From: Scopulibacillus daqui
Lineage (GTDB): Bacteria; Bacillota; Bacilli; Bacillales; Sporolactobacillaceae
Direction of reading: 5' to 3'
Assembly (NCBI RefSeq): GCF_016908855.1
Contig: NZ_JAFBER010000001.1
Span: 124,001-188,000 of the forward strand
DNA length: 64,000 bases
Part shown: piece by piece, positions 11,901 through 19,822 of the stretch
Numbering within the stretch: position 1 is the stretch's first letter
Layout of the letters: each line of letters starts with the position of its first letter
Made by a program: the position numbers and the translations under genes
The notes under the pieces: model-generated
Database searches by the model: none
What the model saw: only the letters and a program-made list of their open reading frames with translations
What the model was told of the DNA's origin: nothing

Positions 11901-12297
11901 TTTAACAAGACAGCGTTATGCGCTCGAAGTGGATGCATCGTTAGGTTTCGTTATAAGAGATGACGCAAACGGCGGTATTCGGCGTCCAGTCTCTTCGCTT
12001 TCTGGAGGGGAAACGTTTTTAACTTCTTTAGCTCTTGCTTTGTCACTTTCTGCACAAATTCAATTGCGCGGAGACGTTCCGCTGCAATTTTTCTTCCTGG
12101 ATGAAGGATTTGGGACGCTTGACCAGGAATTGCTCGAAACGGTCGTCACGTCGCTTGAGAAACTTCATATGAATCAATTATCTATCGGTATTATCAGTCA
12201 CGTGCCTGATTTAAGGGAAAGAATGCCGCGGAAATTATATGTGGAGCCTGCCGAGCCGTCTGGAAAGGGCAGCAGGGTGCGTTTGGAGACGCTATAA
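8905..12297 (+). CDS. sbcC: Nuclease SbcCD subunit C (Rad50-type SMC ATPase)
   Basis: A 1130-residue Rad50-like ATPase. It has Walker A GPTGSGKS (residues 35-42), two long coiled-coil arms, the zinc hook CPVC in the middle (Cys538 and Cys541), the ABC signature LSGGE (from Leu1032) and Walker B LDEGFG (Asp1066-Glu1067). The start ATG 8905 follows AAGGAGG at 8888-8894 and matches the family N-terminus MRPIKL. It overlaps sbcD by 14 bases and is the last gene of the repair operon. No good plus-strand terminator with a T-run is seen before the convergent gabD gene. Confidence 0.96.
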   Translation: MRPIKLTVSGLHSFREQQTVDFEKLCEGGVFGIFGPTGSGKSSLLDAMTLALFGKVERAKKNTQGIMNHAENQLSAAFTFELTGQRPIRYCVERSYKRTKDNGMKIGSCRLLKIDGLKTEVLADKERDVTQGIQDILGLTHEDFTRAVVLPQGKFAEFLTLKGADRRKMLQRLFHLEKYGDKLNDKIKIRLTGVNQRINEISAEQQGLGDASKETLQDIKNQYAETSTAVHNSKEELSKKETAFEKIKQRWEWQVELEHHKKQYQKLLEQQTEITEASNSLKQAEMAEKVMPALEEWLNAGKHYEETKRKLKETKDQFEKAAGQEEALYASYEKAKERRRKKEPILLEKRSKWQQAKDIQKELDQKQRDYQEKKRINRELAIEAEEKERELKSRQSIYQKINHELESIQEKLQAVKISPEYRETVGKAITDKQSIAALDQQLLELREEWKRNRGGYLQIEKDLEETHEKHKVVINQLESLVKKYDKVYDQTAACERQAQVTMRFLEQEEAKAEKLLKTAYKQKLSLKLSNDLKAGEPCPVCGSTHHPKPTAADEDLQEHDLELKAAQYREHIQALHKWVNTIEALKMRLENESQRLLEYFPDKPFPVSENNHDEWPDLGDRQDIHLIGNQVKAINQDILALSEETDKKLKEAQSLKQQLSSMQTKIDLYNERQTEIEVKADKLKDTIQSRKDQWQKTYSEIAYDEAVNELKKIQRKDQQAEQLQKAYHQLLKDKEEAGKQIDELRDRAAMIKSQQAENSSMLQLLSQSIEAQLQKLKQLGLEEDRTIDQHLEDLEKELTELKTREEKSYTSWQQAQASRFSVEKAYSNAENNHQNAAERLDRAKVNWENARQNTDFADEQAVLEAHLEDEEKAKIRKSIQDYDAALNQVTNDMKKLKDRLDGEWLTKEMFDEERNAFQQLKNGYERLLEKKASLYQTLSILEEKHERYERLEKEKESYLVKASQLQKLQQVFRGNSFVEFVAEEQLNQVCIDASKRLGDLTRQRYALEVDASLGFVIRDDANGGIRRPVSSLSGGETFLTSLALALSLSAQIQLRGDVPLQFFFLDEGFGTLDQELLETVVTSLEKLHMNQLSIGIISHVPDLRERMPRKLYVEPAEPSGKGSRVRLETL

Positions 12298-12404
12298 AGA
12301 AAGAAGTTTCCAAACACGGCATTTGCAACGTAAATAGAATGACTAAGTGTAAAAAAGACGATTATCATATTTAGCCGATAAATGTGAAAAAAAAGTAACG
12401 ATAA

Positions 12405-12444
12405 TGCGAAAAACGAAAGAGGAGAGCTGCTGACACTCTCCTCT
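12405..12444 (-). terminator. Intrinsic terminator of the minus-strand gabD paralogue
   Basis: AGAGGAGAG (12418-12426) and CTCTCCTCT (12436-12444) form a perfect 9-bp stem with a 9-base loop. Read on the minus strand it is followed by a T-rich tract (TTTCGTTTTT), so it terminates the gene that ends at 12555. There is no T-run on the plus side, so it is a poor terminator for sbcC. Confidence 0.6.
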
Positions 12445-12554
12445 GCTTCATAATGAAATAAATTCAACACATGAGAAGCAACGCGATTTCCCGATAGAAA
12501 ACTGAATGGAAGAGTTGCCGCTGCTGCTTTTGTAAATGTATCGTTATGTTTTCT

Positions 12555-13991
12555 TTATAATCCAAAAGAAATATATTTCGTTTCAAGGTACTCGTCAAAG
12601 CCTTCTACGCCCCCTTCACGGCCAAGTCCGCTTTCTTTCATGCCGCCAAACGGCGCTTGGGCAGCTGACGGGGCGCCGTGATTCCAGCCGATGATGCCAT
12701 ATTGAAGAGCTTCAAGCATTTTTGTTCCCCGTGTTACGTTTTCGGTGAAGAAGTAGCCGGCCAGTCCGTATCGCGTATGGTTAGCTGCGCCGATCGCTTC
12801 TTCATCTGTTTCAATTTTTTGCACAGGAATAATCGGCCCGAAGGTTTCCTGCTGCATACAAACCATATGTTCGCTGCAATCTCTTAAGATAGTTGGTTCA
12901 AAGAAATAAGCGGCGTTATTTTTTATTTGCCCTTTTCCGCCGATGACGACTTTTGCCCCTTTATCAACAGCATCTTGTACATGATGCTCGACCTTTTCGT
13001 AGCCATCTTTGTTAATGAGCGGCCCGATGTCAACGCCTTCGTCAAGTCCGTTGCCAACTTTCAGCTTGCTCACTTCTTTTTCCAGTTTTTCAATAAATGC
13101 ATCATAGACTTTCGATTGGACGTAAAATCGGTTTGCGCAAATACAAGTTTGACCCGAATTGCGGAACTTTGAAGCAATCGTCCCCTTAACGGCTTTATCC
13201 AAATCAGCATCATCAAGCACTATGAACGGCGCTTGTCCGCCAAGTTCTAATGATACCTTTTTAATATGTTCGGCGCATTGCTTCATTAACAGTACACCAA
13301 CTTCCGTTGACCCGGTAAAAGTCAGCTTGCGAACCTTTGTACTGTCTTTGATTGTATTGCTGAAAATTTCATCCGGACAAACGACGTGATTGACAACACC
13401 TTTTGGAATGCCGGCTTGTTCGCAGTATTCCATTAACTTAATGGCTGACAACGGGGTTTCTTTTGGCGGTTTGACAATAAAAGTACATCCGGCAGCAAGC
13501 GCCGGTCCCATTTTTCGTGTTATCATGGCTGCCGGGAAGTTCCATGGGGTAATCGCCGCAACGACGCCAACGGGCTGTTTAATGACTTGAATGCGCTGAT
13601 CTGCTGTTTTTCCAGGAATAATCTTGCCGTAAGCACGTCTGGCTTCTTCCGCGAACCATTCAATGAACGATGCGGCATAATCGACTTCATTGCGGGATTC
13701 TTTCAATGGCTTCCCGCTTTCTAGGGTCATGATCGTTGCTAGTTCTTCTTTTTTTTCCAACATGATATTGAATAGCTTTTTTAAATAATCCGCCCGCTTT
13801 TCGGCTGAAAGATTTGCCCATTCGGGAAAGGCATTGTCTGCGGCATCAATCGCCGCTTCGACATCTTCTTTCGTCCCCTCCGGCATCGTTCCGACGACTT
13901 CACCGGTAGCCGGATTTTTAATCTCAAATTTTTGTTGATTTTCTCCGACCCATTCTCCATTAATATAATTTAATTTATCCAGCTTCTCCAC
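12555..13991 (-). CDS. gabD: Succinate-semialdehyde dehydrogenase-type aldehyde dehydrogenase, paralogue 1
   Basis: A 478-residue NAD(P)-dependent aldehyde dehydrogenase. Family motifs seen: [19 protein letters not shown] with the general base, and GQTCICANR with catalytic Cys283 followed by Cys285; the C-x-C pair is typical of GabD-type succinate-semialdehyde dehydrogenases. It starts at GTG 13991 behind AAGGAGG. It is clearly paralogous to the divergent gene at 14220 and likely arose by inverted duplication. Substrate assignment (succinate semialdehyde, the GABA shunt) is by family and is not proved by the sequence. Confidence 0.85.
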   Translation of the reverse strand: MEKLDKLNYINGEWVGENQQKFEIKNPATGEVVGTMPEGTKEDVEAAIDAADNAFPEWANLSAEKRADYLKKLFNIMLEKKEELATIMTLESGKPLKESRNEVDYAASFIEWFAEEARRAYGKIIPGKTADQRIQVIKQPVGVVAAITPWNFPAAMITRKMGPALAAGCTFIVKPPKETPLSAIKLMEYCEQAGIPKGVVNHVVCPDEIFSNTIKDSTKVRKLTFTGSTEVGVLLMKQCAEHIKKVSLELGGQAPFIVLDDADLDKAVKGTIASKFRNSGQTCICANRFYVQSKVYDAFIEKLEKEVSKLKVGNGLDEGVDIGPLINKDGYEKVEHHVQDAVDKGAKVVIGGKGQIKNNAAYFFEPTILRDCSEHMVCMQQETFGPIIPVQKIETDEEAIGAANHTRYGLAGYFFTENVTRGTKMLEALQYGIIGWNHGAPSAAQAPFGGMKESGLGREGGVEGFDEYLETKYISFGL

Positions 13992-14219
13992 TGCCGGACC
14001 TCCTTCATATTATAGAATGCCAGGTCAAAATATTCATTTCTTTATGATATTTGGTTATCTTTTAAGGTTTGTCACCATCCCGATATTTATTCACTGACTG
14101 AAATAATGCTTTATAAATCGACATTGTTTCTAAGAAATTATCAATATCAGCAGGAAAAAAGTTTTCTGATCATGAATAAAGGTATATAGACATAAAAAAT
14201 GACATAGGGAGGTTTCCAA

Positions 14220-15653
14220 GTGAAACGACTGGATATGCTCAACTACATTGATGGACAATGGACAGGAAAAGAACTTGAAAAAATCGAAGTGACTAACCCC
14301 GCAACTGGCGAATTAGTCGGCACAGTGCCATTAGCAGGATATAAAGAAACCAATCAGGCCATAGAAGCTGCGCATCAATCCCTTCCTGAATGGTCGAAAA
14401 AGACGGCTGCTGAACGCGCCGGCCTTCTTATGAAAGTCCGCGACCTTATGCTTGAGAATGAAAAAGAACTTGCCGAAATAATGACGCTTGAAAACGGCAA
14501 GCCGCTGAAAGAATCGACGGGCGAAGTCGCCTATGCCGCTTCATTTATGGAATGGTTTGCGGAGGAAGCAAAACGGATCTACGGCCGAACCGTTCCAGGC
14601 AAAAATGAAAGCCACCGCATTAAAGTGCTGAAACAGCCTGTTGGTGTTGTTGCAGCTATTACGCCTTGGAATTTCCCTGCGGCAATGATTACGCGCAAGC
14701 TTGCACCAGCGCTTGCTGCCGGCTGTACGTTTATCGTCAAACCGCCGAAACAAACGCCGTTAACTGCGCTTAAGCTTGCTGAATACTGTGAGCAAGCAGG
14801 CATTCCTAAAGGCGTTGTTAATGTTGTTTGCGGAAATTCAAAAGAGATTACAAATGCCTTCATGGAAGATGAGAGAGTGCGCAAAATCACATTTACCGGT
14901 TCAACCGAGGTTGGCCGCTTATTAATGGAACAGGGCGCCAAAACAGTCAAGAAAATGTCCATGGAGCTTGGCGGACATGCACCGGTCATCGTTTGCGAAG
15001 ACGCAGATTTAGATAAAGCGGTAAGCATGGCTGTTGCCAGCAAGTATCGCAACAGCGGCCAAACTTGTGTTTGCGCTAACCGTCTATATGTTCATTCAAG
15101 CGTTTACGATGAATTTGTCGACAAATTCGCAGCGAAAGTAAAAGAACTTAAAGTCGGCAACGGAATGGAAGAAGGCGTCGACCTAGGGCCGCTTATCGAT
15201 AAATCAGGCTATGAAAAGGTTGAACATCAAGTGAAGGATGCCATTGAAAAAGGCGCAACATGTGTTGCCGGCGGCCGCGGCAGAGCGGAAAACGGCATCT
15301 ATTTCTTTGAACCGACAGTATTAAAAGATGTAACGCCGGATATGGAAATTATGCATATTGAAACATTTGGCCCGGTTGCGCCTATACAAAAATTCGAAAC
15401 AGATGAAGAAGCGATTCGTTTGGCCAATGATACACCATTCGGTCTTGCTGCTTACTTCTTTACGGAAAGCGTGTCGCGCGGCACAAAAATTTCTGAAGAA
15501 CTGCAGTATGGGATTGTCGGCTGGAATGATGGACTGCCGTCAACTGCGCAAGCGCCGTTCGGCGGCATTAAGCAAAGCGGTCTAGGAAGCGAAGGCGGCG
15601 CCGAAGGCATTGAAGAATATTTAGAAACGAAATACGTTTCACTGATGATTTAA
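14220..15653 (+). CDS. gabD: Succinate-semialdehyde dehydrogenase-type aldehyde dehydrogenase, paralogue 2
   Basis: A 477-residue enzyme closely similar along its whole length to the divergent gene ending at 12555. Motifs: [22 protein letters not shown] (Glu249 as general base) and GQTCVCANR (catalytic Cys283 and the second Cys285). It starts at GTG 14220 with GGGAGG about 7 bases upstream. The HAP after the Gly-Gly pair is the usual sequence in this family, whereas paralogue 1 has QAP. It shares a divergent promoter region of about 230 bases with paralogue 1, so the two could be co-regulated. No GABA transaminase is present nearby. Confidence 0.85.
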   Translation: MKRLDMLNYIDGQWTGKELEKIEVTNPATGELVGTVPLAGYKETNQAIEAAHQSLPEWSKKTAAERAGLLMKVRDLMLENEKELAEIMTLENGKPLKESTGEVAYAASFMEWFAEEAKRIYGRTVPGKNESHRIKVLKQPVGVVAAITPWNFPAAMITRKLAPALAAGCTFIVKPPKQTPLTALKLAEYCEQAGIPKGVVNVVCGNSKEITNAFMEDERVRKITFTGSTEVGRLLMEQGAKTVKKMSMELGGHAPVIVCEDADLDKAVSMAVASKYRNSGQTCVCANRLYVHSSVYDEFVDKFAAKVKELKVGNGMEEGVDLGPLIDKSGYEKVEHQVKDAIEKGATCVAGGRGRAENGIYFFEPTVLKDVTPDMEIMHIETFGPVAPIQKFETDEEAIRLANDTPFGLAAYFFTESVSRGTKISEELQYGIVGWNDGLPSTAQAPFGGIKQSGLGSEGGAEGIEEYLETKYVSLMI

Positions 15654-15694
15654 ATCTTCCAAAATGTAATAGACTATTAAGACATTAATATAAG

Positions 15695-15730
15695 GCCGCC
15701 GGTGTTTATCCATACAGCATCGGCGGCGCT
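15695..15730 (+). terminator. Possible terminator after gabD paralogue 2
   Basis: GCCGCCGGTG and CATCGGCGGC form a GC-rich stem of about 10 pairs, including one G-T pair, around a 13-base loop. Only a short T-rich tail (GCTTTCC) follows, so termination strength is uncertain. Confidence 0.45.
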
Positions 15731-15804
15731 TTCCGCTGTAAAGATGGCTATTCAAACAGCTGCTTTGATAAAATAAAGATAAATGATGGTAAAGGAGAAT
15801 ACAT

Positions 15805-17031
15805 ATGGCTATTTTTCAAGAAAAGCTGGATAAATACGCGGAGCTTATTGTCAAGGTAGGCGTCAACGTTCAAAAAGGTCAAGAGGTATTAATATCATCA
15901 AGCATAGAGTCGGCGCCATTGACGCGTCTCGTGACAAAACATGCTTATGATTCAGGGGCGAAGAATGTCCATATTGATTGGACGGATGATCATACCACCC
16001 GGCTCAAATATGAAAAAGCCGATGAAGAAGTTTTTAAAGAAGTTCCTGAATGGAAAGTCAAGGAAAAAGAGCAGCTTGCAGAGAAAGGGGCGGCTTTTAT
16101 TTCCATCGTTTCCAACAACCCGGATTTGCTCAAAGGGATCGATCCGGAACGTATTTCTAATTTCCAAAAAGCTTCAGGAAAAGCGCTCAATAAGTTTAGA
16201 CAATATATACAGTCGGATAAAATAAGCTGGACAGTTGTTGCTGCAGCATCTGAAGCTTGGGCCAAAAAAGTTTTTCCAAATGATGAGCAATGTGTTGAAA
16301 AGCTGTGGGAAGCCATTTTTACAGCCACCCGGATTGACAGGGAAGACCCTGTGCAAGCTTGGAAAGATCACAATCAAACATTGCACCGCAAAGTCGATCT
16401 GTTAAACCGCAAAAAATATCAAAAGCTTCACTACAAAGCGCCTGGGACGGATTTGACGATTAAACTGCCTGAGAAGCATGTCTGGGTCGGGGCAGGAAGT
16501 GAAAATGAGCAGGGTGTACCATTTATGGCAAATATGCCGACAGAGGAAGTCTTTACCGCACCGCAAAAAGATGGTATTGACGGTTATGTGACCAATACAA
16601 AACCGTTGAGTTACGGCGGCAATATCATCGATAATTTCACCATAACTTTTGAAAATGGGCGCATTGTTGATGTGAAGGCGGAACAGGGAGAAGCCATTTT
16701 AAGAAAGCTGGTAGAATCCGATGAAGGTTCCCGCTACATCGGCGAAGCTGCTCTAGTCCCGCATCAATCGCCTATCTCCCAATCAAATATTTTATTCTAC
16801 AACACGTTATTCGACGAAAATGCTTCAAACCACTTAGCCATCGGCAGCGCCTATGCGTTTTGTATAGAAGGCGGGAAACAAATGGATGAAGAGGAGCTAA
16901 AGGAAAACGGCTTAAACATCAGTATTACGCATGTCGACTTTATGATAGGCTCTGAAGAAATGGATATTGACGGCATATTGGCAGATGGCACGCGTGAGCC
17001 GATTTTCCGCAGCGGCAACTGGGCGTTTTAA
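15805..17031 (+). CDS. ampS: M29 family aminopeptidase (AmpS / aminopeptidase T-like)
   Basis: A 408-residue metallo-aminopeptidase of the thermophilic aminopeptidase T (M29) family, which removes N-terminal residues from peptides in the cytoplasm. Length fits the family (about 410). Conserved metal-ligand regions are visible in the C-terminal half: the NMPTEEVFTAP segment, GEAALVP followed by SNHLAIGSAY, and ISITHVDFMIG with the late His and Asp. The start ATG 15805 follows AAAGGAGA. It is monocistronic: a stem-loop lies before it and a strong terminator lies at 17144. Confidence 0.93.
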   Translation: MAIFQEKLDKYAELIVKVGVNVQKGQEVLISSSIESAPLTRLVTKHAYDSGAKNVHIDWTDDHTTRLKYEKADEEVFKEVPEWKVKEKEQLAEKGAAFISIVSNNPDLLKGIDPERISNFQKASGKALNKFRQYIQSDKISWTVVAAASEAWAKKVFPNDEQCVEKLWEAIFTATRIDREDPVQAWKDHNQTLHRKVDLLNRKKYQKLHYKAPGTDLTIKLPEKHVWVGAGSENEQGVPFMANMPTEEVFTAPQKDGIDGYVTNTKPLSYGGNIIDNFTITFENGRIVDVKAEQGEAILRKLVESDEGSRYIGEAALVPHQSPISQSNILFYNTLFDENASNHLAIGSAYAFCIEGGKQMDEEELKENGLNISITHVDFMIGSEEMDIDGILADGTREPIFRSGNWAF

Positions 17032-17143
17032 TAGACATGACAGATGCTTGCCTGTTGTTCTTGGGATAAATGAATGGAAATATGATTCAGAGGGATGATT
17101 CGTGTCTCTTATAACTGAGGGTGAAACGTAAAAAGCATCTAAA

Positions 17144-17172
17144 AACAGCCGGGGTTCCCCGGCTGTTTTTGA
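17144..17172 (+). terminator. Intrinsic terminator after ampS
   Basis: AACAGCCGGGG and CCCCGGCTGTT form a perfect 11-bp stem with a two-base loop, followed by a run of Ts. Confidence 0.9.
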
Positions 17173-17257
17173 AATGATCTTTTCCTATACAGATGATTTT
17201 GTGATAAGATGATATTAGAATATTTATAATGTTTCATCATATTAAGGGGGTGTAGAA

Positions 17258-18319
17258 ATGAAGGACTTCAATATAGCAGTCATACCAGGAGACGGAATAG
17301 GCAAAGAAGTCGTTTCTGAGGCTGTAAGGGTTTTGGAAACAGCCGCTGAACTTCATGGAGGATTAACTTTTCATTTTACACATTATCCGTGGAACTGTGA
17401 TTATTATTTGGAACATGGTGTGATGATGCCGGAAGATGGTCTTGATCGGCTAAAGACACACGATGCCATTTTCCTTGGAGCTGTCGGTGATCCGAATAAG
17501 GTGCCAGATCATATTTCTTTATGGGGATTGTTAATTCATATTCGCCGATCATTTGAACAAGTCGTAAACATTCGTCCGGCAAAACATATCAAAGGCGTGC
17601 GTTCGCCGCTTCGTGATCCAAAGGACTTTGACTTTATTGTGGTCAGAGAGAACAGCGAAGGTGAATACAGCGAGTCGGGCGGGCGTATTCATCAAGGCGG
17701 TGATCAGATAGCTGTCCAAAATGCTGTTTTTACGAAAAAAGGCACGCGCCGGGCAATGGATTATGCGTTTATGTTAGCGGAAAAGAGGCGCCGTCATGTT
17801 ACAAGCGCAACAAAATCAAACGGCATCGTCCATTCAATGCCTTTTTGGGACGAGGTTTTTCAAGAAACCGCCCAAGATTATCCTCATATCAATACAAGAA
17901 AAGTACATATTGATGCGTTAGCGGCTTTTCTTGTCTCTCAGCCTGAAGCGTTCGATGTGATTGTTGCCAGCAATTTATTTGGAGATATATTAACTGATAT
18001 TGGTGCAGCAATCATGGGGAGCATCGGCATTGCACCGTCCGCCAATATCAATTTAAACGGCAAATATCCGTCAATGTTTGAGCCGGTTCATGGATCAGCG
18101 CCAGATATTGCCGGGAAGGGGATCGCCAACCCGATCGGACAAATGTGGACAGCTAAAATGATGCTTGACCATTTTGGCGAGAATGAACTCGGCGATCAAT
18201 TGCTTTCCGCCATGGAAAGTGTGCTTGAATCAGGTATCAAAACGCCTGATTTAGGCGGCAAGGCAACAACAAAAGAAGTCACTGAGGCTGTGATCAGCAA
18301 ACTGAAAAATTCTTTTTAA
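17258..18319 (+). CDS. ycsA: D-malate/tartrate dehydrogenase-type beta-decarboxylating dehydrogenase
   Basis: A 353-residue member of the isocitrate/isopropylmalate dehydrogenase superfamily. It has the N-terminal IPGDGIGKEV motif, the conserved Arg cluster and RENSEGEY substrate region, the metal-binding NLFGDILTD motif, and the NAD-binding PVHGSAPDIAGKGIANP loop. The substrate region matches the tartrate dehydrogenase/D-malate dehydrogenase branch (B. subtilis YcsA, E. coli DmlA) better than LeuB. It starts with ATG 17258 behind AGGGGGTG. Exact substrate is inferred from family. Confidence 0.83.
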   Translation: MKDFNIAVIPGDGIGKEVVSEAVRVLETAAELHGGLTFHFTHYPWNCDYYLEHGVMMPEDGLDRLKTHDAIFLGAVGDPNKVPDHISLWGLLIHIRRSFEQVVNIRPAKHIKGVRSPLRDPKDFDFIVVRENSEGEYSESGGRIHQGGDQIAVQNAVFTKKGTRRAMDYAFMLAEKRRRHVTSATKSNGIVHSMPFWDEVFQETAQDYPHINTRKVHIDALAAFLVSQPEAFDVIVASNLFGDILTDIGAAIMGSIGIAPSANINLNGKYPSMFEPVHGSAPDIAGKGIANPIGQMWTAKMMLDHFGENELGDQLLSAMESVLESGIKTPDLGGKATTKEVTEAVISKLKNSF

Positions 18320-18411
18320 AAAATAAAACTTTCAGATGTACATTTCATCAGGCGCTTGATATAATCTAATGAAATATAGAGAGTCAGACAAATAGGAAAG
18401 GGATGCTAAGA

Positions 18412-19479
18412 GTGAATCAAGTGATCGAATTAGTCAAAACCAATGAGAAGAAAAGCAAGCCTTCTGTTGGATCATTAGGGTTCGGAAAATATTTTACAGA
18501 TTACATGTTTGTTATGGATTATACAAAAGATAAAGGCTGGCATGGACCGAAGATTACCCCTTATGAACCTCTGGTGCTTGAACCGTCATCAATGGTTTTT
18601 CATTATGGACAGGCGATTTTTGAAGGTTTAAAAGCTTATAAGACCAAGGAAGGAAAAGTTCTGTTATTTAGACCGGACAAAAATATAAGAAGGCTGAATT
18701 TATCATGTGAAAGAATAAGCATTCCGCCGCTTGACGAAGATGTGGTGTTAGAAGCCATCAAACAATTAGTAGATTTGGAGAAAGACTGGATTCCTGATGA
18801 AGAAGGGACATCTTTATATATTCGGCCTTTTATTATCGCAACGGAACCTTATTTGGGTGTCAGACCTTCAGAACAATATAAATTGATGGTTATCCTGTCT
18901 CCGGTAGGCTCTTATTATTCCGGACAATTAACACCGACTAAAATCTACGTAGAAGACAAATATGTCCGTGCGGTGCCCGGCGGCGTAGGCTATGTCAAAA
19001 CTTCCGGCAACTACGCGGCCAGCTTAAAAGCCCAGGAAGAAGCAGAAGAACAAGGCTATGATCAAGTGCTTTGGCTGGATGCGATTGAAAAGAAATATAT
19101 TGAAGAAGTGGGAAGCATGAATATCTTTTTCAAGGTGAAAGGCGAAGTGATTACGCCTGAACTGAATGGCAGCATCCTTGGCGGCATTACGAGGGATTCG
19201 GTTATTCAGCTGCTCAAACATTGGGGCATCCCGGTTCGAGAAGAACGCATATCTGTTGAAGACGTATTTAATGCTTATCACAACGGCGAACTGGAAGAAG
19301 TCTTCGGAGCAGGTACTGCGGCTGTTATTTCACCAGTTGGCGAATTAAAATGGAAAGATGAACATATCATTGTTAACGGCAATCAAATAGGCGATTTATC
19401 AATGCGCCTGTACGAAGCGATTACAAATATTCAATTGGGAAAGGAAGAAGACATTCTTAATTGGACAGTAGAGCTTTAG
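18412..19479 (+). CDS. ilvE: Branched-chain amino acid aminotransferase
   Basis: A class IV PLP aminotransferase of about 355 residues that makes or degrades leucine, isoleucine and valine. The PLP lysine lies in VKTSGNYAAS (about Lys196). Other family segments are HYGQAIFEGLKAY, LYIRPFI, LGGITRDS and FGAGTAA. I prefer GTG 18412, 9 bases after AGGAAAGGG (18394-18402); ATG 18403 abuts the ribosome binding site. It ends at a strong terminator, so it is probably transcribed alone. Confidence 0.92.
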   Translation: MNQVIELVKTNEKKSKPSVGSLGFGKYFTDYMFVMDYTKDKGWHGPKITPYEPLVLEPSSMVFHYGQAIFEGLKAYKTKEGKVLLFRPDKNIRRLNLSCERISIPPLDEDVVLEAIKQLVDLEKDWIPDEEGTSLYIRPFIIATEPYLGVRPSEQYKLMVILSPVGSYYSGQLTPTKIYVEDKYVRAVPGGVGYVKTSGNYAASLKAQEEAEEQGYDQVLWLDAIEKKYIEEVGSMNIFFKVKGEVITPELNGSILGGITRDSVIQLLKHWGIPVREERISVEDVFNAYHNGELEEVFGAGTAAVISPVGELKWKDEHIIVNGNQIGDLSMRLYEAITNIQLGKEEDILNWTVEL

Positions 19480-19500
19480 AAAACGTCCCTTTTTGTACTG

Positions 19501-19548
19501 CACCCCAAAAGTTAGAGTAACAATCTAACCTTTGGGGTGTTTTTTTGG
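19501..19548 (+). terminator. Strong intrinsic terminator after ilvE
   Basis: CACCCCAAAAGTTAGA (19501-19516) pairs with TCTAACCTTTGGGGTG (19524-19539) with one mismatch, and eight Ts follow. The left arm, with the TGTACTG just before it, looks like the terminal repeat of some IS3/IS150-type elements; see findings. Confidence 0.93.
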
Positions 19549-19656
19549 AAGATGATTTAATAAGCCATGCTTCAATTCTAGCAAATCCCTCACCGGCTCC
19601 TTGTTAATAAATAAGCGGCGGAGCGTTGATTTGAGCTTGTGTATTTTAAATAAGTA

Positions 19657-19691
19657 CAGACCGTTCAGTCATCCAACGGTCTGTTTTTTTA
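19657..19691 (+). terminator. Second intrinsic terminator, upstream of asnO
   Basis: CAGACCGTT (19657-19665) and AACGGTCTG (19675-19683) form a 9-bp stem followed by seven or more Ts. No gene lies between it and the ilvE terminator. It may be a back-up terminator or terminate a short leader transcript. Confidence 0.8.
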
Positions 19692-19822
19692 TATGATAAA
19701 TATGAGGAAAAAACTTGAAAGAATGTTAAGCTCTAAACTTTTGAGTTAATCACATAGAGACAGTCGCCTTCATAATCTAAAGAGAGGCTACGAGCAGTTT
19801 CAAAGAGAGAGGATGAGCCAAG

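Noticed and set aside
14579-15052. A 157-residue minus-strand ORF inside gabD paralogue 2
   Set aside because: It is antisense to conserved ALDH motifs; an equal antisense ORF in paralogue 1 reflects the same codon pattern, not a real gene.
15952-16386. Several minus-strand ORFs of 70-112 residues inside ampS
   Set aside because: They are antisense shadows of a clearly conserved gene.
19548-19822. Possible T-box leader of asnO because of the terminator at 19657
   Set aside because: No T-box motif, no specifier-type stem, and too little sequence between the two terminators.
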